From Erwinia sp. OLFS4 (GTDB lineage Bacteria > Pseudomonadota > Gammaproteobacteria > Enterobacterales > Enterobacteriaceae), in assembly GCF_002752165.1 (NCBI RefSeq), contig NZ_MOMB01000049.1, positions 62,001-126,000 on the forward strand: a stretch of 64,000 nt of DNA. Direction: 5' to 3'. Positions within the stretch are counted from its first letter, which is position 1. Every line of letters begins with the position of its first letter. Made by a program: the position numbers and the translations under genes. The notes under the pieces are model-generated. The model had not been told where the DNA came from. It saw only the letters and a list, made by a program, of their open reading frames with translations, and ran no database searches. Of this stretch, positions 32,948-43,201 are shown in pieces.

Positions 32948-34207
32948 ATGAATCTTACCGAATTAAAAAATACGCCGGTTTCTGATCTGATTACTCTCGG
33001 CGAGAACATGGGGCTGGAAAACCTGGCGCGCATGCGCAAGCAGGACATTATCTTCGCCATCCTCAAGCAACATGCAAAAAGCGGCGAAGATATCTTCGGC
33101 GACGGTGTGCTGGAAATACTGCAGGATGGTTTTGGATTCCTCCGTTCTGCAGACAGCTCCTACCTCGCCGGTCCCGATGATATCTACGTTTCTCCCAGCC
33201 AAATCCGCCGCTTTAATCTGCGCACCGGTGACACAATCGCCGGAAAAATACGTCCGCCGAAAGAAGGTGAGCGTTATTTTGCCCTGCTGAAGGTCAATGA
33301 AGTCAACTACGATAAGCCGGAGAACGCGCGTAGTAAGATTTTGTTCGAAAACCTAACGCCACTGCACGCCAATTCCCGCCTGCGTATGGAGCGTGGGAAC
33401 GGTTCAACCGAAGACCTGACGGCCCGTGTGCTGGATTTAGCCTCACCGATTGGCCGCGGCCAGCGCGGGCTGATTGTTGCGCCGCCAAAAGCCGGTAAGA
33501 CCATGTTGCTGCAGAATATCGCGCAGAGCATTGCCTACAATCATCCTGACTGCGTACTGATGGTGCTGCTGATTGACGAACGTCCGGAAGAAGTGACCGA
33601 AATGCAGCGTCTGGTAAAAGGCGAAGTCGTGGCATCCACCTTCGATGAACCTGCCTCCCGTCACGTTCAGGTTGCAGAGATGGTGATTGAAAAGGCTAAG
33701 CGTCTGGTTGAACATAAGAAAGACGTGATTATCCTGCTTGACTCCATCACCCGCCTGGCGCGTGCCTATAACACGGTTGTTCCTGCATCCGGCAAAGTGT
33801 TAACCGGTGGTGTTGACGCTAACGCTTTACATCGCCCTAAACGTTTCTTTGGTGCTGCGCGTAACGTTGAGGAAGGGGGCAGCCTGACCATTATCGCCAC
33901 GGCGTTAATTGATACAGGTTCGAAGATGGACGAGGTTATCTACGAAGAGTTTAAAGGTACCGGTAATATGGAATTGCACCTTTCGCGTAAGATCGCCGAA
34001 AAACGCGTATTCCCGGCAATCGATTATAATCGTTCCGGTACCCGTAAAGAAGAATTGCTCACTTCACAGGAAGAGCTGCAAAAAATGTGGATCCTGCGCA
34101 AGATTATTCACCCTATGGGAGAAATCGATGCTATGGAATTCCTCATCAATAAGCTGGCAATGACCAAAACCAACGATGAATTCTTCGATATGATGAAGCG
34201 TTCATAA
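32948..34207 (+). CDS. rho: Transcription termination factor Rho
   Basis: Rho is the hexameric RNA-dependent ATPase and helicase that ends transcription at rut sites. At 419 residues it has exactly the length of E. coli Rho. The order is an N-terminal helical region ([29 protein letters not shown]), the primary RNA-binding OB fold with GFGFLRS, Walker [10 protein letters not shown] near residue 180, Walker [16 protein letters not shown], the Q-loop with [27 protein letters not shown], and the R-loop with [17 protein letters not shown]. An intrinsic terminator lies about 90 bp downstream. It separates trxA from the ECA operon, as in E. coli. Confidence 0.98.
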   Translation: MNLTELKNTPVSDLITLGENMGLENLARMRKQDIIFAILKQHAKSGEDIFGDGVLEILQDGFGFLRSADSSYLAGPDDIYVSPSQIRRFNLRTGDTIAGKIRPPKEGERYFALLKVNEVNYDKPENARSKILFENLTPLHANSRLRMERGNGSTEDLTARVLDLASPIGRGQRGLIVAPPKAGKTMLLQNIAQSIAYNHPDCVLMVLLIDERPEEVTEMQRLVKGEVVASTFDEPASRHVQVAEMVIEKAKRLVEHKKDVIILLDSITRLARAYNTVVPASGKVLTGGVDANALHRPKRFFGAARNVEEGGSLTIIATALIDTGSKMDEVIYEEFKGTGNMELHLSRKIAEKRVFPAIDYNRSGTRKEELLTSQEELQKMWILRKIIHPMGEIDAMEFLINKLAMTKTNDEFFDMMKRS

Positions 34208-34298
34208 AACGCGCTGTTTTGCTGCTGATGCGACAGCCGGGTCTGTGGCATCAGTCACAATGCGCCTGTTGTTTTATCAAAAAAAAAGAAAAGCTGAT

Positions 34299-34330
34299 AA
34301 ACGCCACGTACAATCGTGGCGTTTTTGTTT
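34299..34330 (+). terminator. Intrinsic terminator of rho
   Basis: AACGCCACG-TACAAT-CGTGGCGTT followed by TTTGTTT is a 9-bp GC-rich stem with a U-tract. It lies 92 bp after the rho stop. The rest of 34208-34497 holds the presumed wecA promoter, which I could not place. Confidence 0.88.
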
Positions 34331-34497
34331 CATGGGCTTTAGGATACTTGCAGTAAACTGGGTGTTATTCCCATATGAAACAAACCCGGTTATTGCGCGC
34401 TGGTTTAGTGGGAAGAGAATCAGAATTGCATGGGTGGCTTTAGCATGACCATTCCTTACAATAATGATGCAGGATTCATAGCAGAGAGCGGATTAAT

Positions 34498-35589
34498 GTG
34501 AATTTACTCAATGTGAGTACTGACCTTGTCATTGTTTTTATTGCGACGTTAGTATTTATCTTTTTCGCTCGTAAAGTTGCAGAGAAAATCGGTCTGGTAG
34601 ATAAACCAAACTACCGTAAACGCCATCAGGGCGTTATCCCGCTGGTCGGTGGTATTTCTGTTTTTGCCGGGATCTGTTTCACCTTTGCTGTCACTCATCT
34701 CTATATTCCCAATACGTTGCTTTATCTTTGCTGTGCTGGCGTGCTGGTGCTGGTCGGCGCCCTGGACGATCGCTTTGATATCAGTGTAAAAATCCGCGCC
34801 TTTGTGCAGGCGGTTATTGCGCTGGTCATGATGTTTGTGGGGAAGCTTTATCTGCTGAGCCTGGGGTTTATTTTTGGTCCCTGGGAAATGATTGTCGGTC
34901 CGTTTGGCTATGTCCTGACGCTGTTTGCCGTCTGGGCCTGTATCAATGCTTTTAATATGGTAGACGGTATTGATGGGCTGCTGGGCGGTCTGTCATGCGT
35001 CACTTTTCTCGCGATGGGAATTATTCTGGTGCACAGTGGTCAGTACAATCTGGCAATCTGGTGTTTCGGAATAATTACCGCCATTATACCCTATATTTTA
35101 CTTAATCTTGGCCTGATGGGTCGGCGTTATAAAGTCTTTATGGGTGATGCCGGTAGTACGCTTATCGGTTTTACTATTATCTGGATTTTACTGGAAACGA
35201 CGCAGGGGAAAGATCATCCTATTACGCCGGTGACGGCACTCTGGCTTATTGCTATTCCGCTGATGGATATGGTGGCGATAATGTATCGCCGTCTGAGCAA
35301 AGGGATGAGTCCTTTCTCCGCCGACAGGCAGCATATCCACCATCTGATTATGCGCGCCGGTTTTACCTCCCGTCAGGCTTTTATGCTGATTACCTGCGCG
35401 GCCGCATTGCTGGCCGGCATTGGCGTGCTGGGGGAAAGTCTGTGGTTTGTGCCAGAGTGGCTGATGTTATTGTTATTTTTACTGGCATTTATGTTTTATG
35501 GCTACTGTATAAAGCGCGCATGGCGGGTGGCCCGCGTGATTAAACGTATAAAAAGGCGCCTGCGCCGTCAGCAACCAAAAAGCCAGTGA
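34498..35589 (+). CDS. wecA: Undecaprenyl-phosphate GlcNAc-1-phosphate transferase WecA
   Basis: WecA starts ECA (and many O-antigen) chains by moving GlcNAc-1-P from UDP-GlcNAc to undecaprenyl phosphate. The 363-residue inner-membrane protein has about 11 membrane segments and the family's conserved cytoplasmic motifs: DKPNYRKRHQG, the Mg2+-binding ALDDRFD, NMVDGIDGL, GDAGSTLIGF, and HIHHLIMRAGF. The GTG start at 34498 matches the E. coli gene's GTG start and the MNLLNVSTDL N-terminus; GAGAGCGG upstream is a workable ribosome site. The C-terminal tail is strongly basic (RIKRRLRRQQPK). It is the first gene of the ECA operon. Confidence 0.97.
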   Translation: MNLLNVSTDLVIVFIATLVFIFFARKVAEKIGLVDKPNYRKRHQGVIPLVGGISVFAGICFTFAVTHLYIPNTLLYLCCAGVLVLVGALDDRFDISVKIRAFVQAVIALVMMFVGKLYLLSLGFIFGPWEMIVGPFGYVLTLFAVWACINAFNMVDGIDGLLGGLSCVTFLAMGIILVHSGQYNLAIWCFGIITAIIPYILLNLGLMGRRYKVFMGDAGSTLIGFTIIWILLETTQGKDHPITPVTALWLIAIPLMDMVAIMYRRLSKGMSPFSADRQHIHHLIMRAGFTSRQAFMLITCAAALLAGIGVLGESLWFVPEWLMLLLFLLAFMFYGYCIKRAWRVARVIKRIKRRLRRQQPKSQ

Positions 35590-35598
35590 GGATGGGTG

Positions 35599-36654
35599 AT
35601 GCTACACGTTGAAACCGAAGAAAATAGCCTCGATTTACGCACGCTTTGCTGTGCGCTGTGGCGTGGTAAGGGCTGGATTATTGGTGGCGCCCTGCTGCTG
35701 GCGATTGTTGCGCTGATTTATTCGCTGTTGGCCCGCCAGGTCTGGAGTGCAACCGCAGTTACCGAGCGCCCGGCTATTACCCAGTTAGGAAACTATTTTG
35801 CCCGGCAGCAATTTATTAATGACCTGTCGCCGGGAGGCAATGCTGACCATCATCTGCCAGCACAAGATATTGCCGATGAGGTGTACAGCGAGTTCATTGC
35901 TCAGCTTGCTTCCTGGGATACCCGACGTGATTTCTGGTTGCAAAGTGCTTATTACCAACGCCTGAAAACCAACAAGGCGGCTGATGATGCCAGAATGCTC
36001 GATCGCTTAATCAGTAATATTCAATATCAGCCCGCCGATCCGGCTAAGAATCAGGCAGACAGTATCAAACTGATGGCCGAAAATAGTCACGATGCCAGTC
36101 AGTTACTGCGTGACTATATTGAATTTGCTAATCAGCGGGCAAGTACCACGCTGCGGGAAGGATTAAACGCGGCCTGGCAGGCGCGTCGGATGCAGTTGCA
36201 AAGTGAGGTTGAACGTCAGCGGGCGGTTGCCAGCGCGTTGTATCAGCGTGAACTGGCTAACGTTAAGCAGGCGCTGGTGATTGCCCGTAAGCAAAATATT
36301 AACAAAATGCAGACCACCAGCCCGCCGGATCAGCTAGCGGACTCCGCGCTTTTTTTACTTGGCGCCCCGCTCTTGCAGGCGCGGCTGGACACTCTTCAGG
36401 CTATCGGTCCGCATTACGAATTGAGTTATGATCAGAATCAGGCATTGCTGGCAACGCTGGCCGCCGGGCCGCAACTGAATAAAACGTTCAGCTGCTGGCG
36501 TTACCTGCGCACCCCCGAAGTGCCGGTTAGCCGCGATAGCCCGCGTCAGGGGTATTTGATGGCGGTGTGGGGCGTGGTTGGTGCCTTAACCGGTGCCGGT
36601 ATTGCGCTGGCCCGCCGGCGAAAACCTGCAGCTCATACCAAGGATATATCGTGA
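35599..36654 (+). CDS. wzzE: ECA chain-length regulator WzzE
   Basis: WzzE sets the modal chain length of ECA polymer made by WzyE. The 351-residue protein has two membrane helices: about residues 27-46 ([20 protein letters not shown]) and near the C-terminus ([20 protein letters not shown]). Between them lies a periplasmic helical domain containing a coiled-coil-like segment ([21 protein letters not shown]). The Pro-Gly-rich C-terminal turn [17 protein letters not shown] is the typical Wzz signature before TM2. I use the ATG at 35599, with GAGG at 35587-35590; an in-frame GTG at 35596 is possible. Its end overlaps wecB by four bases. Confidence 0.95.
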   Translation: MLHVETEENSLDLRTLCCALWRGKGWIIGGALLLAIVALIYSLLARQVWSATAVTERPAITQLGNYFARQQFINDLSPGGNADHHLPAQDIADEVYSEFIAQLASWDTRRDFWLQSAYYQRLKTNKAADDARMLDRLISNIQYQPADPAKNQADSIKLMAENSHDASQLLRDYIEFANQRASTTLREGLNAAWQARRMQLQSEVERQRAVASALYQRELANVKQALVIARKQNINKMQTTSPPDQLADSALFLLGAPLLQARLDTLQAIGPHYELSYDQNQALLATLAAGPQLNKTFSCWRYLRTPEVPVSRDSPRQGYLMAVWGVVGALTGAGIALARRRKPAAHTKDIS

Positions 36655-37781
36655 AAGTATTAACCGTATTCGGCACGCGTCCTGAAGCGATAAAAATGGC
36701 GCCGCTGGTCCATCAATTGGCTCAGGATGCAGAAATAGAATCGCGCCTGTGCGTTACCGCACAACATCGGGAAATGCTCGATCAGGTTCTCAGTTTATTT
36801 GCGCTGACGCCGGACTACGATCTCAACATCATGCGGGCTGGTCAGAATTTAACCGATATTACCTGCCGTATACTGGATGGTATGCGCGGCGTGCTGGCTG
36901 ATTTCCGGCCTGATGTGGTGCTGGTACATGGCGATACCACTACCACGCTGGCCGCCAGCCTGGCCGCCTTTTATCAGCAGATAACCGTGGGACACGTTGA
37001 GGCCGGCCTGCGTACCGGTAATATGTACGCGCCCTGGCCAGAAGAAGGTAACCGGGCGCTGACCGGGCGCCTGGCGCGCTGGCACTTTACCCCCACCGAG
37101 AATGCCCGACAAAATTTGCTGCGGGAAAACGTGCCGGCTTCACAGATTATCGTTACCGGCAACACCGTGATTGACGCACTTTTCTGGGTTCGTGATGGTA
37201 TTCTGCGCGATGCTCAGCAAAATAGCGCAATGGCCAGTCGTTATCCCTTTCTGGATGCCCGGCGTAAAATGGTGCTGGTGACCGGTCATCGTCGAGAAAG
37301 CTTCGGGGGCGGTTTTGAACGCATCTGTCAGGCACTGATGCAGCTGGCTCACCTGCATCCCGATTGCCAGATTGTCTACCCGGTCCATCTGAACCCAAAC
37401 GTCAGCGAACCGGTAAACCGGATATTGCGGGGCATTGACAATATTACGCTGATTGAACCGCAGGAATATCTGCCTTTCGTCTGGTTAATGGATCGCGCCA
37501 GAGTGATCCTCACTGACTCTGGCGGCGTGCAGGAAGAAGCGCCTTCATTAGGCAAACCGGTATTGGTCATGCGGGAAACCACTGAACGGCCCGAAGCCGT
37601 TGATGCCGGCACGGTGCGCCTGGTCGGAACAGACAGCGCTAAGATAGTGGCCGAAACCTCGCGTTTGCTGACCGATGATGACGCCTGGCAGGCGATGAGC
37701 CGGGCGCACAATCCTTATGGCGATGGCCAGGCCTGCCAGCGCATTGTTCAGGCATTAAAAGCAAGTCGGATTGATTTATGA
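36651..37781 (+). CDS. wecB: UDP-N-acetylglucosamine 2-epimerase WecB
   Basis: WecB interconverts UDP-GlcNAc and UDP-ManNAc in the cytoplasm, the first step toward ManNAcA of ECA. I chose the GTG at 36651, which overlaps the wzzE stop (GTGA) and has AAGGA upstream. The resulting 376 residues equal the E. coli length and begin [20 protein letters not shown]. The sequence carries [62 protein letters not shown] and [20 protein letters not shown], the family signature for UDP binding and catalysis. A longer ORF from 36567 would lie inside wzzE and is rejected. It is translationally coupled to both neighbours. Confidence 0.97.
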   Translation: MKVLTVFGTRPEAIKMAPLVHQLAQDAEIESRLCVTAQHREMLDQVLSLFALTPDYDLNIMRAGQNLTDITCRILDGMRGVLADFRPDVVLVHGDTTTTLAASLAAFYQQITVGHVEAGLRTGNMYAPWPEEGNRALTGRLARWHFTPTENARQNLLRENVPASQIIVTGNTVIDALFWVRDGILRDAQQNSAMASRYPFLDARRKMVLVTGHRRESFGGGFERICQALMQLAHLHPDCQIVYPVHLNPNVSEPVNRILRGIDNITLIEPQEYLPFVWLMDRARVILTDSGGVQEEAPSLGKPVLVMRETTERPEAVDAGTVRLVGTDSAKIVAETSRLLTDDDAWQAMSRAHNPYGDGQACQRIVQALKASRIDL

Positions 37782-39040
37782 AGTTAACTACCCTGTCTGT
37801 TATTGGATTGGGCTATATAGGGCTGCCTACCGCGGCTGCTTTTGCCGCCCGCGGAACGCCGGTAATCGGCGTGGATATTAATCCGCACACGGTAGAAACC
37901 ATTAATCGCGGTGCGGTGCATATCATCGAGCCCGATCTGGATAACATTGTTAAGCAGGCGGTAGCGGATGGCATGCTAAAGGCCGTTGGTCAGCCAATGG
38001 CAGCGGATGCTTTTCTGATTGCGGTACCCACGCCTTTTAGTGAAGGCTATCAGCCCGATTTGACGGCAGTAAAGGCGGCGGCGGATGCTATTGCACCGGT
38101 GCTGAAAGCCGGCGATCTGGTGGTACTGGAGTCGACTTCGCCGGTAGGCACTACCGAGCAGATGGCTGACTGGCTGGCTCAGTCCCGCCCGGATCTGCGT
38201 TTCCCACAGCAGGCCGGCGAAGCGGCGGATGTGATGATTGCTTACTGTCCTGAACGTGTTCTGCCAGGGAAAGTGATGGTTGAGCTTATTAAAAACGATC
38301 GGGTGATTGGCGGTATGACGCCACGCTGTTCACAGCGAGCCTGTGAACTTTATGGCCTGATTCTGGAAGGGGAATGCATTGTCACTAATGCCCGTACTGC
38401 GGAAATGTGTAAGCTCACTGAAAACAGTTTTCGCGATGTGAATATTGCATTTGCCAACGAGCTGTCACTGATCTGCGCCGAACAAAATATTGATGTCTGG
38501 CAGCTGATTGCGCTGGCTAATCGTCATCCACGCGTGAATATCTTACAGCCGGGTCCTGGCGTGGGCGGGCACTGTATTGCCATCGATCCCTGGTTTATCG
38601 TGGCCCAGAATCCCCAACAGGCGCGTTTGATTCGTACGGCGCGTGAGGTGAATGACAGTAAACCGGCCTGGGTGATTGAGCAGGTGAAAAAAACGCTGGC
38701 AGAATGCCTGGCCGCCACTAACCGGCGGGCTGGTGACATCACCATAGCCTGCTTTGGCCTGGCGTTTAAGCCGGATATCGACGATTTGCGTGAAAGTCCG
38801 GCAATGACTATCGCCTGGCAGATTGCAGACTGGCATCGGGGCACCACTCTGGTCGTCGAGCCCAATATTGAAGCGTTACCGTCTCAACTAGCGTCCCGCG
38901 CCACTCTGGTAACCGCTCAACAGGCGATAGCCGGAGCGGACATCCTGGTGATGCTGGTTGATCACACGGCGTTTCGTAACCTGGATGTCAGAACCACGGA
39001 TCGACGCTGGCTGGTGGATACCAAAGGTATCTGGCGTTAA
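37778..39040 (+). CDS. wecC: UDP-N-acetyl-D-mannosamine dehydrogenase WecC
   Basis: WecC oxidises UDP-ManNAc twice with NAD to UDP-ManNAcA, the second sugar of ECA. The 420-residue protein has the length of E. coli WecC. It shows the N-terminal Rossmann motif [16 protein letters not shown], the catalytic region with the essential Cys in [15 protein letters not shown], and the C-terminal UDP-binding domain ([15 protein letters not shown]). The start overlaps the wecB stop (ATGA). Directly after it, wecD begins only 19 bp downstream; rffG and rffH, which in E. coli sit between wecC and wecD, are missing. Confidence 0.97.
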   Translation: MKLTTLSVIGLGYIGLPTAAAFAARGTPVIGVDINPHTVETINRGAVHIIEPDLDNIVKQAVADGMLKAVGQPMAADAFLIAVPTPFSEGYQPDLTAVKAAADAIAPVLKAGDLVVLESTSPVGTTEQMADWLAQSRPDLRFPQQAGEAADVMIAYCPERVLPGKVMVELIKNDRVIGGMTPRCSQRACELYGLILEGECIVTNARTAEMCKLTENSFRDVNIAFANELSLICAEQNIDVWQLIALANRHPRVNILQPGPGVGGHCIAIDPWFIVAQNPQQARLIRTAREVNDSKPAWVIEQVKKTLAECLAATNRRAGDITIACFGLAFKPDIDDLRESPAMTIAWQIADWHRGTTLVVEPNIEALPSQLASRATLVTAQQAIAGADILVMLVDHTAFRNLDVRTTDRRWLVDTKGIWR

Positions 39041-39059
39041 GGCAACGCGGGGGGCAGAG

Positions 39060-39746
39060 ATGCAAATGACAGCACGGATTGAACCCCTGCCCTGGGAAAG
39101 TGAGTTCTTCGGTATTCGCTGTGGTCGTCTGATACTGGATGGCGGATTACCGTTGAGCGGGCTGTCCATGGCGGAGTATGCGCTGGTGCAGGCAAAGGTA
39201 CCGGCGCAGCGCAGTGCAGAGCTGGATGCCCTGAGTAATGGCGGTTTCCGGCTGGTTGATGGTGAAATCGATTTTCTGTTTTCTACCGATTCTGCCGTCC
39301 GGCCCGCTGCCATCAAAATTGCGCGTAGTGACAATATTCCGCTATTACGTGCCGCGGCAGCGCGGCTTTTTGTGCATAGCCGTTTTCGTCCCCCCTGGTT
39401 TAAGCTGGACGATTGTCAGCGCTTTTATGCCTGCTGGATTGAGAACGCGGTGACAGGCTGTTTTGATGACCAGTGCCTGCTGGCGCTGGATCACAGCGGT
39501 GATATTGCCGGTTTTGTTTCACTGCGACGGCTTGATGATGACACTGCCCGCGTAGGTTTGTTGGGCGCTCTGATATCAGGGCAGGGCACCGGGCAACGGC
39601 TGATCGGTGCCGCACTTGACTGGGCGCGTGCGCAGCGCTTGAGCCGTTTGCGTGTGGCCACGCAGACCAGCAACCTGGCGGCGATGCGTCTCTATACCCG
39701 TTGTGGCGGCGTGCCGGACGGCAGTAGCTGGTGGCTATACAGGTAA
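39060..39746 (+). CDS. wecD: dTDP-4-amino-4,6-dideoxygalactose (dTDP-Fuc4N) acetyltransferase WecD
   Basis: WecD acetylates dTDP-Fuc4N with acetyl-CoA to give dTDP-Fuc4NAc. The 228-residue GNAT-family protein matches the WecD pattern: IEPLPWESEFFG at the N-terminus, SRFRPPWFKLDDCQRFYACWIENAVTGCFDDQCL in the middle, the acetyl-CoA loop GQGTGQRLI (motif A, Q/RxxGxG), and the C-terminal LYTRCGGVPDGSSWWLYR. I use the ATG at 39060, with GGGGGGCAGAG upstream; MTAR at 39066 is an alternative. It converts the product of WecE, encoded next, so the two steps are in adjacent genes. Confidence 0.94.
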   Translation: MQMTARIEPLPWESEFFGIRCGRLILDGGLPLSGLSMAEYALVQAKVPAQRSAELDALSNGGFRLVDGEIDFLFSTDSAVRPAAIKIARSDNIPLLRAAAARLFVHSRFRPPWFKLDDCQRFYACWIENAVTGCFDDQCLLALDHSGDIAGFVSLRRLDDDTARVGLLGALISGQGTGQRLIGAALDWARAQRLSRLRVATQTSNLAAMRLYTRCGGVPDGSSWWLYR

Positions 39747-39750
39747 CATT

Positions 39751-40881
39751 ATGATTCCATTTAATGCACCACCCTGTGTGGGCAGTGAAAGCAAGTATAT
39801 TCAGATAGCGCTATCCAGCGGCAAGCTCAGTGGCGATGGCGATTTTAGCCGTCGTTGTCAGCAATGGCTGGAACAGCGATTGGGCTGTCCGAAGGTGTTG
39901 CTGACGCCTTCCTGTACCGCCTCGTTAGAAATGGCGGCGATGCTGCTGGAACTGCAGCCCGGTGATGAAGTTATCATGCCGAGTTTCACTTTCGTTTCCA
40001 CGGCGAATGCCTTTGTGCTGCGAGGCGCAACGGTGGTTTTTGTTGATGTGCGTGAAGATACGCTGAACCTTGATGAAAATAAAATAGAAGCAGCGATTAG
40101 CGACAAAACCAAAGCCATCGTGGTGGTGCATTATGCCGGGGTAAGTTGTGACATGGATGCCATTATGGCACTGGCAGCCCGTTACCGTCTCAGCGTCGTG
40201 GAAGATGCGGCGCAGGGGATGATGTCCAGCTGGAAAGGACGGGCGCTCGGTACTATCGGGCACATTGGTTGTTTTAGCTTCCATGAAACTAAAAATTACA
40301 CGGCTGGCGGTGAAGGCGGCGCCACGCTGATTAATGACCGTTCACTGATAGAACGCGCTGAAATCATCCGGGAGAAAGGCACCAACCGTAGCCAGTTTTT
40401 TCGCGGACAGGTGGATAAATACACCTGGCGTGATTTGGGTTCCAGCTACCTGATGTCTGATTTGCAGGCTGCCTGCCTGTGGGCGCAGCTTGAGGTTGCC
40501 GGGAGTATCAATGATCATCGGTTGTTGCTCTGGCAACGTTATTATCAGGCGCTGAAACCGCTGGCAGACAGTGGTCGTCTGGTGTTACCGGTCCAGCCGC
40601 CGGAATGTCAGCATAATGCACATATGTTTGCGATTCGTCTGCGTGATGAACAACAGCGTGCCCGGCTGATTGACTGGCTTAAAGACGATGGCATCCTCGC
40701 GGTGTTTCATTATATTCCCCTGCACAGCTCTCCCGCCGGACAGCGATTTGGTCGTTTTAATGGTAAGGACGAGGTGACGACGCGTGAAAGTGAACGCTTG
40801 CTGCGCTTGCCGCTTTTCTACAATTTGTCCGATACGGATCAGCAACGGGTGATCCAGTCGCTGCTGCGTTTTTTTTCCTGA
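39751..40881 (+). CDS. wecE: dTDP-4-dehydro-6-deoxyglucose aminotransferase WecE
   Basis: WecE is the PLP-dependent sugar aminotransferase that makes dTDP-Fuc4N from dTDP-4-keto-6-deoxyglucose and glutamate. The ATG at 39751 gives 376 residues, the E. coli length; a reading from 39652 would overlap wecD. It shows the DegT/DnrJ/EryC1 fold markers MPSFTFVSTANAFV, VVEDAAQG, and HETKNYTAGGEGGA with the Schiff-base Lys. Its substrate needs dTDP-glucose and the 4,6-dehydratase, whose ECA-operon copies (rffH, rffG) are absent here. It overlaps wzxE by one base (TGATG). Confidence 0.96.
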   Translation: MIPFNAPPCVGSESKYIQIALSSGKLSGDGDFSRRCQQWLEQRLGCPKVLLTPSCTASLEMAAMLLELQPGDEVIMPSFTFVSTANAFVLRGATVVFVDVREDTLNLDENKIEAAISDKTKAIVVVHYAGVSCDMDAIMALAARYRLSVVEDAAQGMMSSWKGRALGTIGHIGCFSFHETKNYTAGGEGGATLINDRSLIERAEIIREKGTNRSQFFRGQVDKYTWRDLGSSYLMSDLQAACLWAQLEVAGSINDHRLLLWQRYYQALKPLADSGRLVLPVQPPECQHNAHMFAIRLRDEQQRARLIDWLKDDGILAVFHYIPLHSSPAGQRFGRFNGKDEVTTRESERLLRLPLFYNLSDTDQQRVIQSLLRFFS

Positions 40882-42131
40882 TGTCTCTGGCACGTGCGTC
40901 GTTGTGGACCGCGAGCTCCACTCTGGTAAAAATCCTTGCCGGCCTGGTGGTCATTAAGCTGATGGCAGTGAGTTATGGGCCGCAAGGGGTGGGGCTGGCC
41001 GGCAACTTTCGTCAGCTTATCACCGTTCTTGGCGTGCTGGCCGGCGCCGGTATTTTTAACGGCGTCACCACCCTGATAGCAGAACGACAGCAGCAGCCAG
41101 AGGCTTTGCGCGCGGTTCTTGGAAGTGCCTCGCTAATGGTGCTGGTTTTTTCGTTGCTGCTGGCGGCATTTTTTTTACTGCTGGCCGTCCCCGTCAGTCA
41201 GGTGCTGTTCGGCCGGCATGACTTCGCTGGCGTGATTCGGATAGTGGCCTTGCTACAACTGGGGATCGCCTGGGCGAACCTGATGCTGGCGATTATTAAA
41301 GGTTACCGTGATGCCACAGCCAACGCGCTGGCATTAATTGGCGGGAGTGTCGCGGGTGTTCTGGCCTGGATTTGCTGCCACTGGCTCGGGGGCTATCGTG
41401 GGGCGCTGGTGGGGCTGGCTATGGTGCCGGTGCTGGTGCTGTTACCCGCTAGCTGGCTGATGACAAGACGCGCACGTTTCCCCTGGCACTATCTTCGTCC
41501 CTGCTGGCAGCCGGCGGTGGTGATGACCCTGAGTAAATATACCCTGATGGCGCTGATTACCACGGCAACGTTGCCTGTTGCCTGGGTGATGATGCGTAAT
41601 CAGCTGGCCGTTCAGGCAGGCTGGGATCAGGTTGGGATCTGGCTGGGTGTGACCAGTCTTTCCGATGCCTGGTTGCAGTTTATTACCGCGTCGTTCAGCG
41701 TCTGGTTATTGCCGACGCTGGCCCGTTTACACGACAAAACCGCCATCAGCCAGGAAATTGGCCGCACGCTTTTATTTGTCCTGCCGGTAGTTTCTGTGGT
41801 GGCCTGCTGTGTCTGGCTGCTCAGAGACATTGCTATCTGGCTATTGTTCTCCCCTCAGTTTTCACCTATGCGGGATTTATTTATCTGGCAGCTGCCAGGT
41901 GACGTGCTGAAGGTGGGGGCCTATGTATTTGGTTATCTGGTCATTGCTAAAGCGGCGCTGCGGATTTATATCCTGACTGAAATCAGCCAGTTTGTGTTAT
42001 TGCTGGGGTTTGCGCACTGGCTCATTCCGCTGCAGGGTACCCGTGGGGCTGCACAGGCTTATCTGGCTACCTATGTGGTTTATTTTGTGCTTTGTGTCTG
42101 CGCTTTTTTAATTTACCGTTTTCGTAAATGA
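40881..42131 (+). CDS. wzxE: ECA lipid III flippase WzxE
   Basis: WzxE moves lipid III (undecaprenyl-PP-linked trisaccharide) across the inner membrane. The 416-residue protein, equal in length to E. coli WzxE, has about 12 membrane segments of the MOP/PST exporter type. It starts MSLARASLWTASSTLVKILAGLVVIKL with the amphipathic first helix, followed by VSYGPQGVGLAGNFRQL as AVSYGPQGVGLAGNFRQL and a mid-protein MMRNQLAV. It is flanked by the transferase genes and overlaps both neighbours, as expected in this tightly packed operon. Confidence 0.96.
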   Translation: MSLARASLWTASSTLVKILAGLVVIKLMAVSYGPQGVGLAGNFRQLITVLGVLAGAGIFNGVTTLIAERQQQPEALRAVLGSASLMVLVFSLLLAAFFLLLAVPVSQVLFGRHDFAGVIRIVALLQLGIAWANLMLAIIKGYRDATANALALIGGSVAGVLAWICCHWLGGYRGALVGLAMVPVLVLLPASWLMTRRARFPWHYLRPCWQPAVVMTLSKYTLMALITTATLPVAWVMMRNQLAVQAGWDQVGIWLGVTSLSDAWLQFITASFSVWLLPTLARLHDKTAISQEIGRTLLFVLPVVSVVACCVWLLRDIAIWLLFSPQFSPMRDLFIWQLPGDVLKVGAYVFGYLVIAKAALRIYILTEISQFVLLLGFAHWLIPLQGTRGAAQAYLATYVVYFVLCVCAFLIYRFRK

Positions 42132-43201
42132 CGATGCTTATCCATATTCTTGGGGCGGATATTCCCCACCATAATCAAACCGTGCTGCGCTTTTTTAATG
42201 ACAAGTTAGCGTCGACGGCGCCATTCCGGCGACAATTTTGGGTTGTAAATTGTTCGCAGGAACTCTGTCGTCAGCTACCGGCACTGGATATTCACTCGTT
42301 TATGACCCAGGGACAGCTGGCGCAAGCAGTGATTGCGCATGCGCGTCGGCAACGTCAGGATCGTTTTTTATTTTACGGACAGTTTAATCTGCGAATCTGG
42401 CTGGCGTTGCTGAGCGGCGCCCTGCAATCTCATCAGATGCTCTGGCATATCTGGGGTGCCGATCTTTATGAAGATCGCCGTGGAATCGTGTTCCGGCTAT
42501 TTTATGGCATACGCCGGCTGGCGCAGCGCCGGGTCGGGCAGGTGTTTGCTACGCTTGGCGATCTGTCGGTTTTTCATGGTCGCTGTCCGCAGGTGCCGGG
42601 CAGACAGCTCTATTTCCCCACCCGTATTCCCGCGTTGCCCGCAGCATCAACACCGCAACAAACCGCCACACTCAGGCTGTTGCTCGGTAACTCTGGCGAT
42701 ATCAGCAACCGGCATATTGCCGGTTTGCAGGCGATTCATCGCAGTTTTGGCGATCGCGTTCAGGTGGTGTTACCGATGGGTTATCCGCCGGGAAATGAAA
42801 CCTATATCGCGCAGGTCGAAGCGGCTGGTTGTCGTCTTTTTCCGACCAGACCACCCATTATCCTGCGGGAAAAACTGGATTTTACAAGCTATATGGCGCT
42901 GATTTCGCAGAGTAATTTAGGCTATTTTATTTTCCAGCGTCAGCAGGGTATTGGTACGCTGTGTTTGCTGATTCAGGCAAATGTACCGCTGGTTATTAGC
43001 CGGCATAATCCTTTCTGGCAGGATCTGGCAGCGGCAAATATCCCGCTGTTATTTGCCGAAGACGATCTGAGTCAGCAGCAGATTGCCGGGGCACACCAGC
43101 AGTTGCTGGCGATGGATAAAACCAGGATCCCTTTTTTCGCGCCGGGTTATACTGCCGGCTGGAAAGGGCTGCTGCAACAACTTGAGGATCCAGGTGCATG
43201 A
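42128..43201 (+). CDS. wecF: TDP-Fuc4NAc:lipid II transferase WecF
   Basis: WecF adds Fuc4NAc from dTDP-Fuc4NAc to lipid II, completing the ECA trisaccharide lipid III. The 357-residue peripheral inner-membrane protein matches the E. coli WecF pattern: [24 protein letters not shown] at the N-terminus, [30 protein letters not shown]-like [30 protein letters not shown] and the C-terminal [20 protein letters not shown]. It belongs to the glycosyltransferase family 56. Start ATG 42128 overlaps the wzxE stop by four bases. The next gene wzyE overlaps its stop. Confidence 0.95.
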   Translation: MTMLIHILGADIPHHNQTVLRFFNDKLASTAPFRRQFWVVNCSQELCRQLPALDIHSFMTQGQLAQAVIAHARRQRQDRFLFYGQFNLRIWLALLSGALQSHQMLWHIWGADLYEDRRGIVFRLFYGIRRLAQRRVGQVFATLGDLSVFHGRCPQVPGRQLYFPTRIPALPAASTPQQTATLRLLLGNSGDISNRHIAGLQAIHRSFGDRVQVVLPMGYPPGNETYIAQVEAAGCRLFPTRPPIILREKLDFTSYMALISQSNLGYFIFQRQQGIGTLCLLIQANVPLVISRHNPFWQDLAAANIPLLFAEDDLSQQQIAGAHQQLLAMDKTRIPFFAPGYTAGWKGLLQQLEDPGA

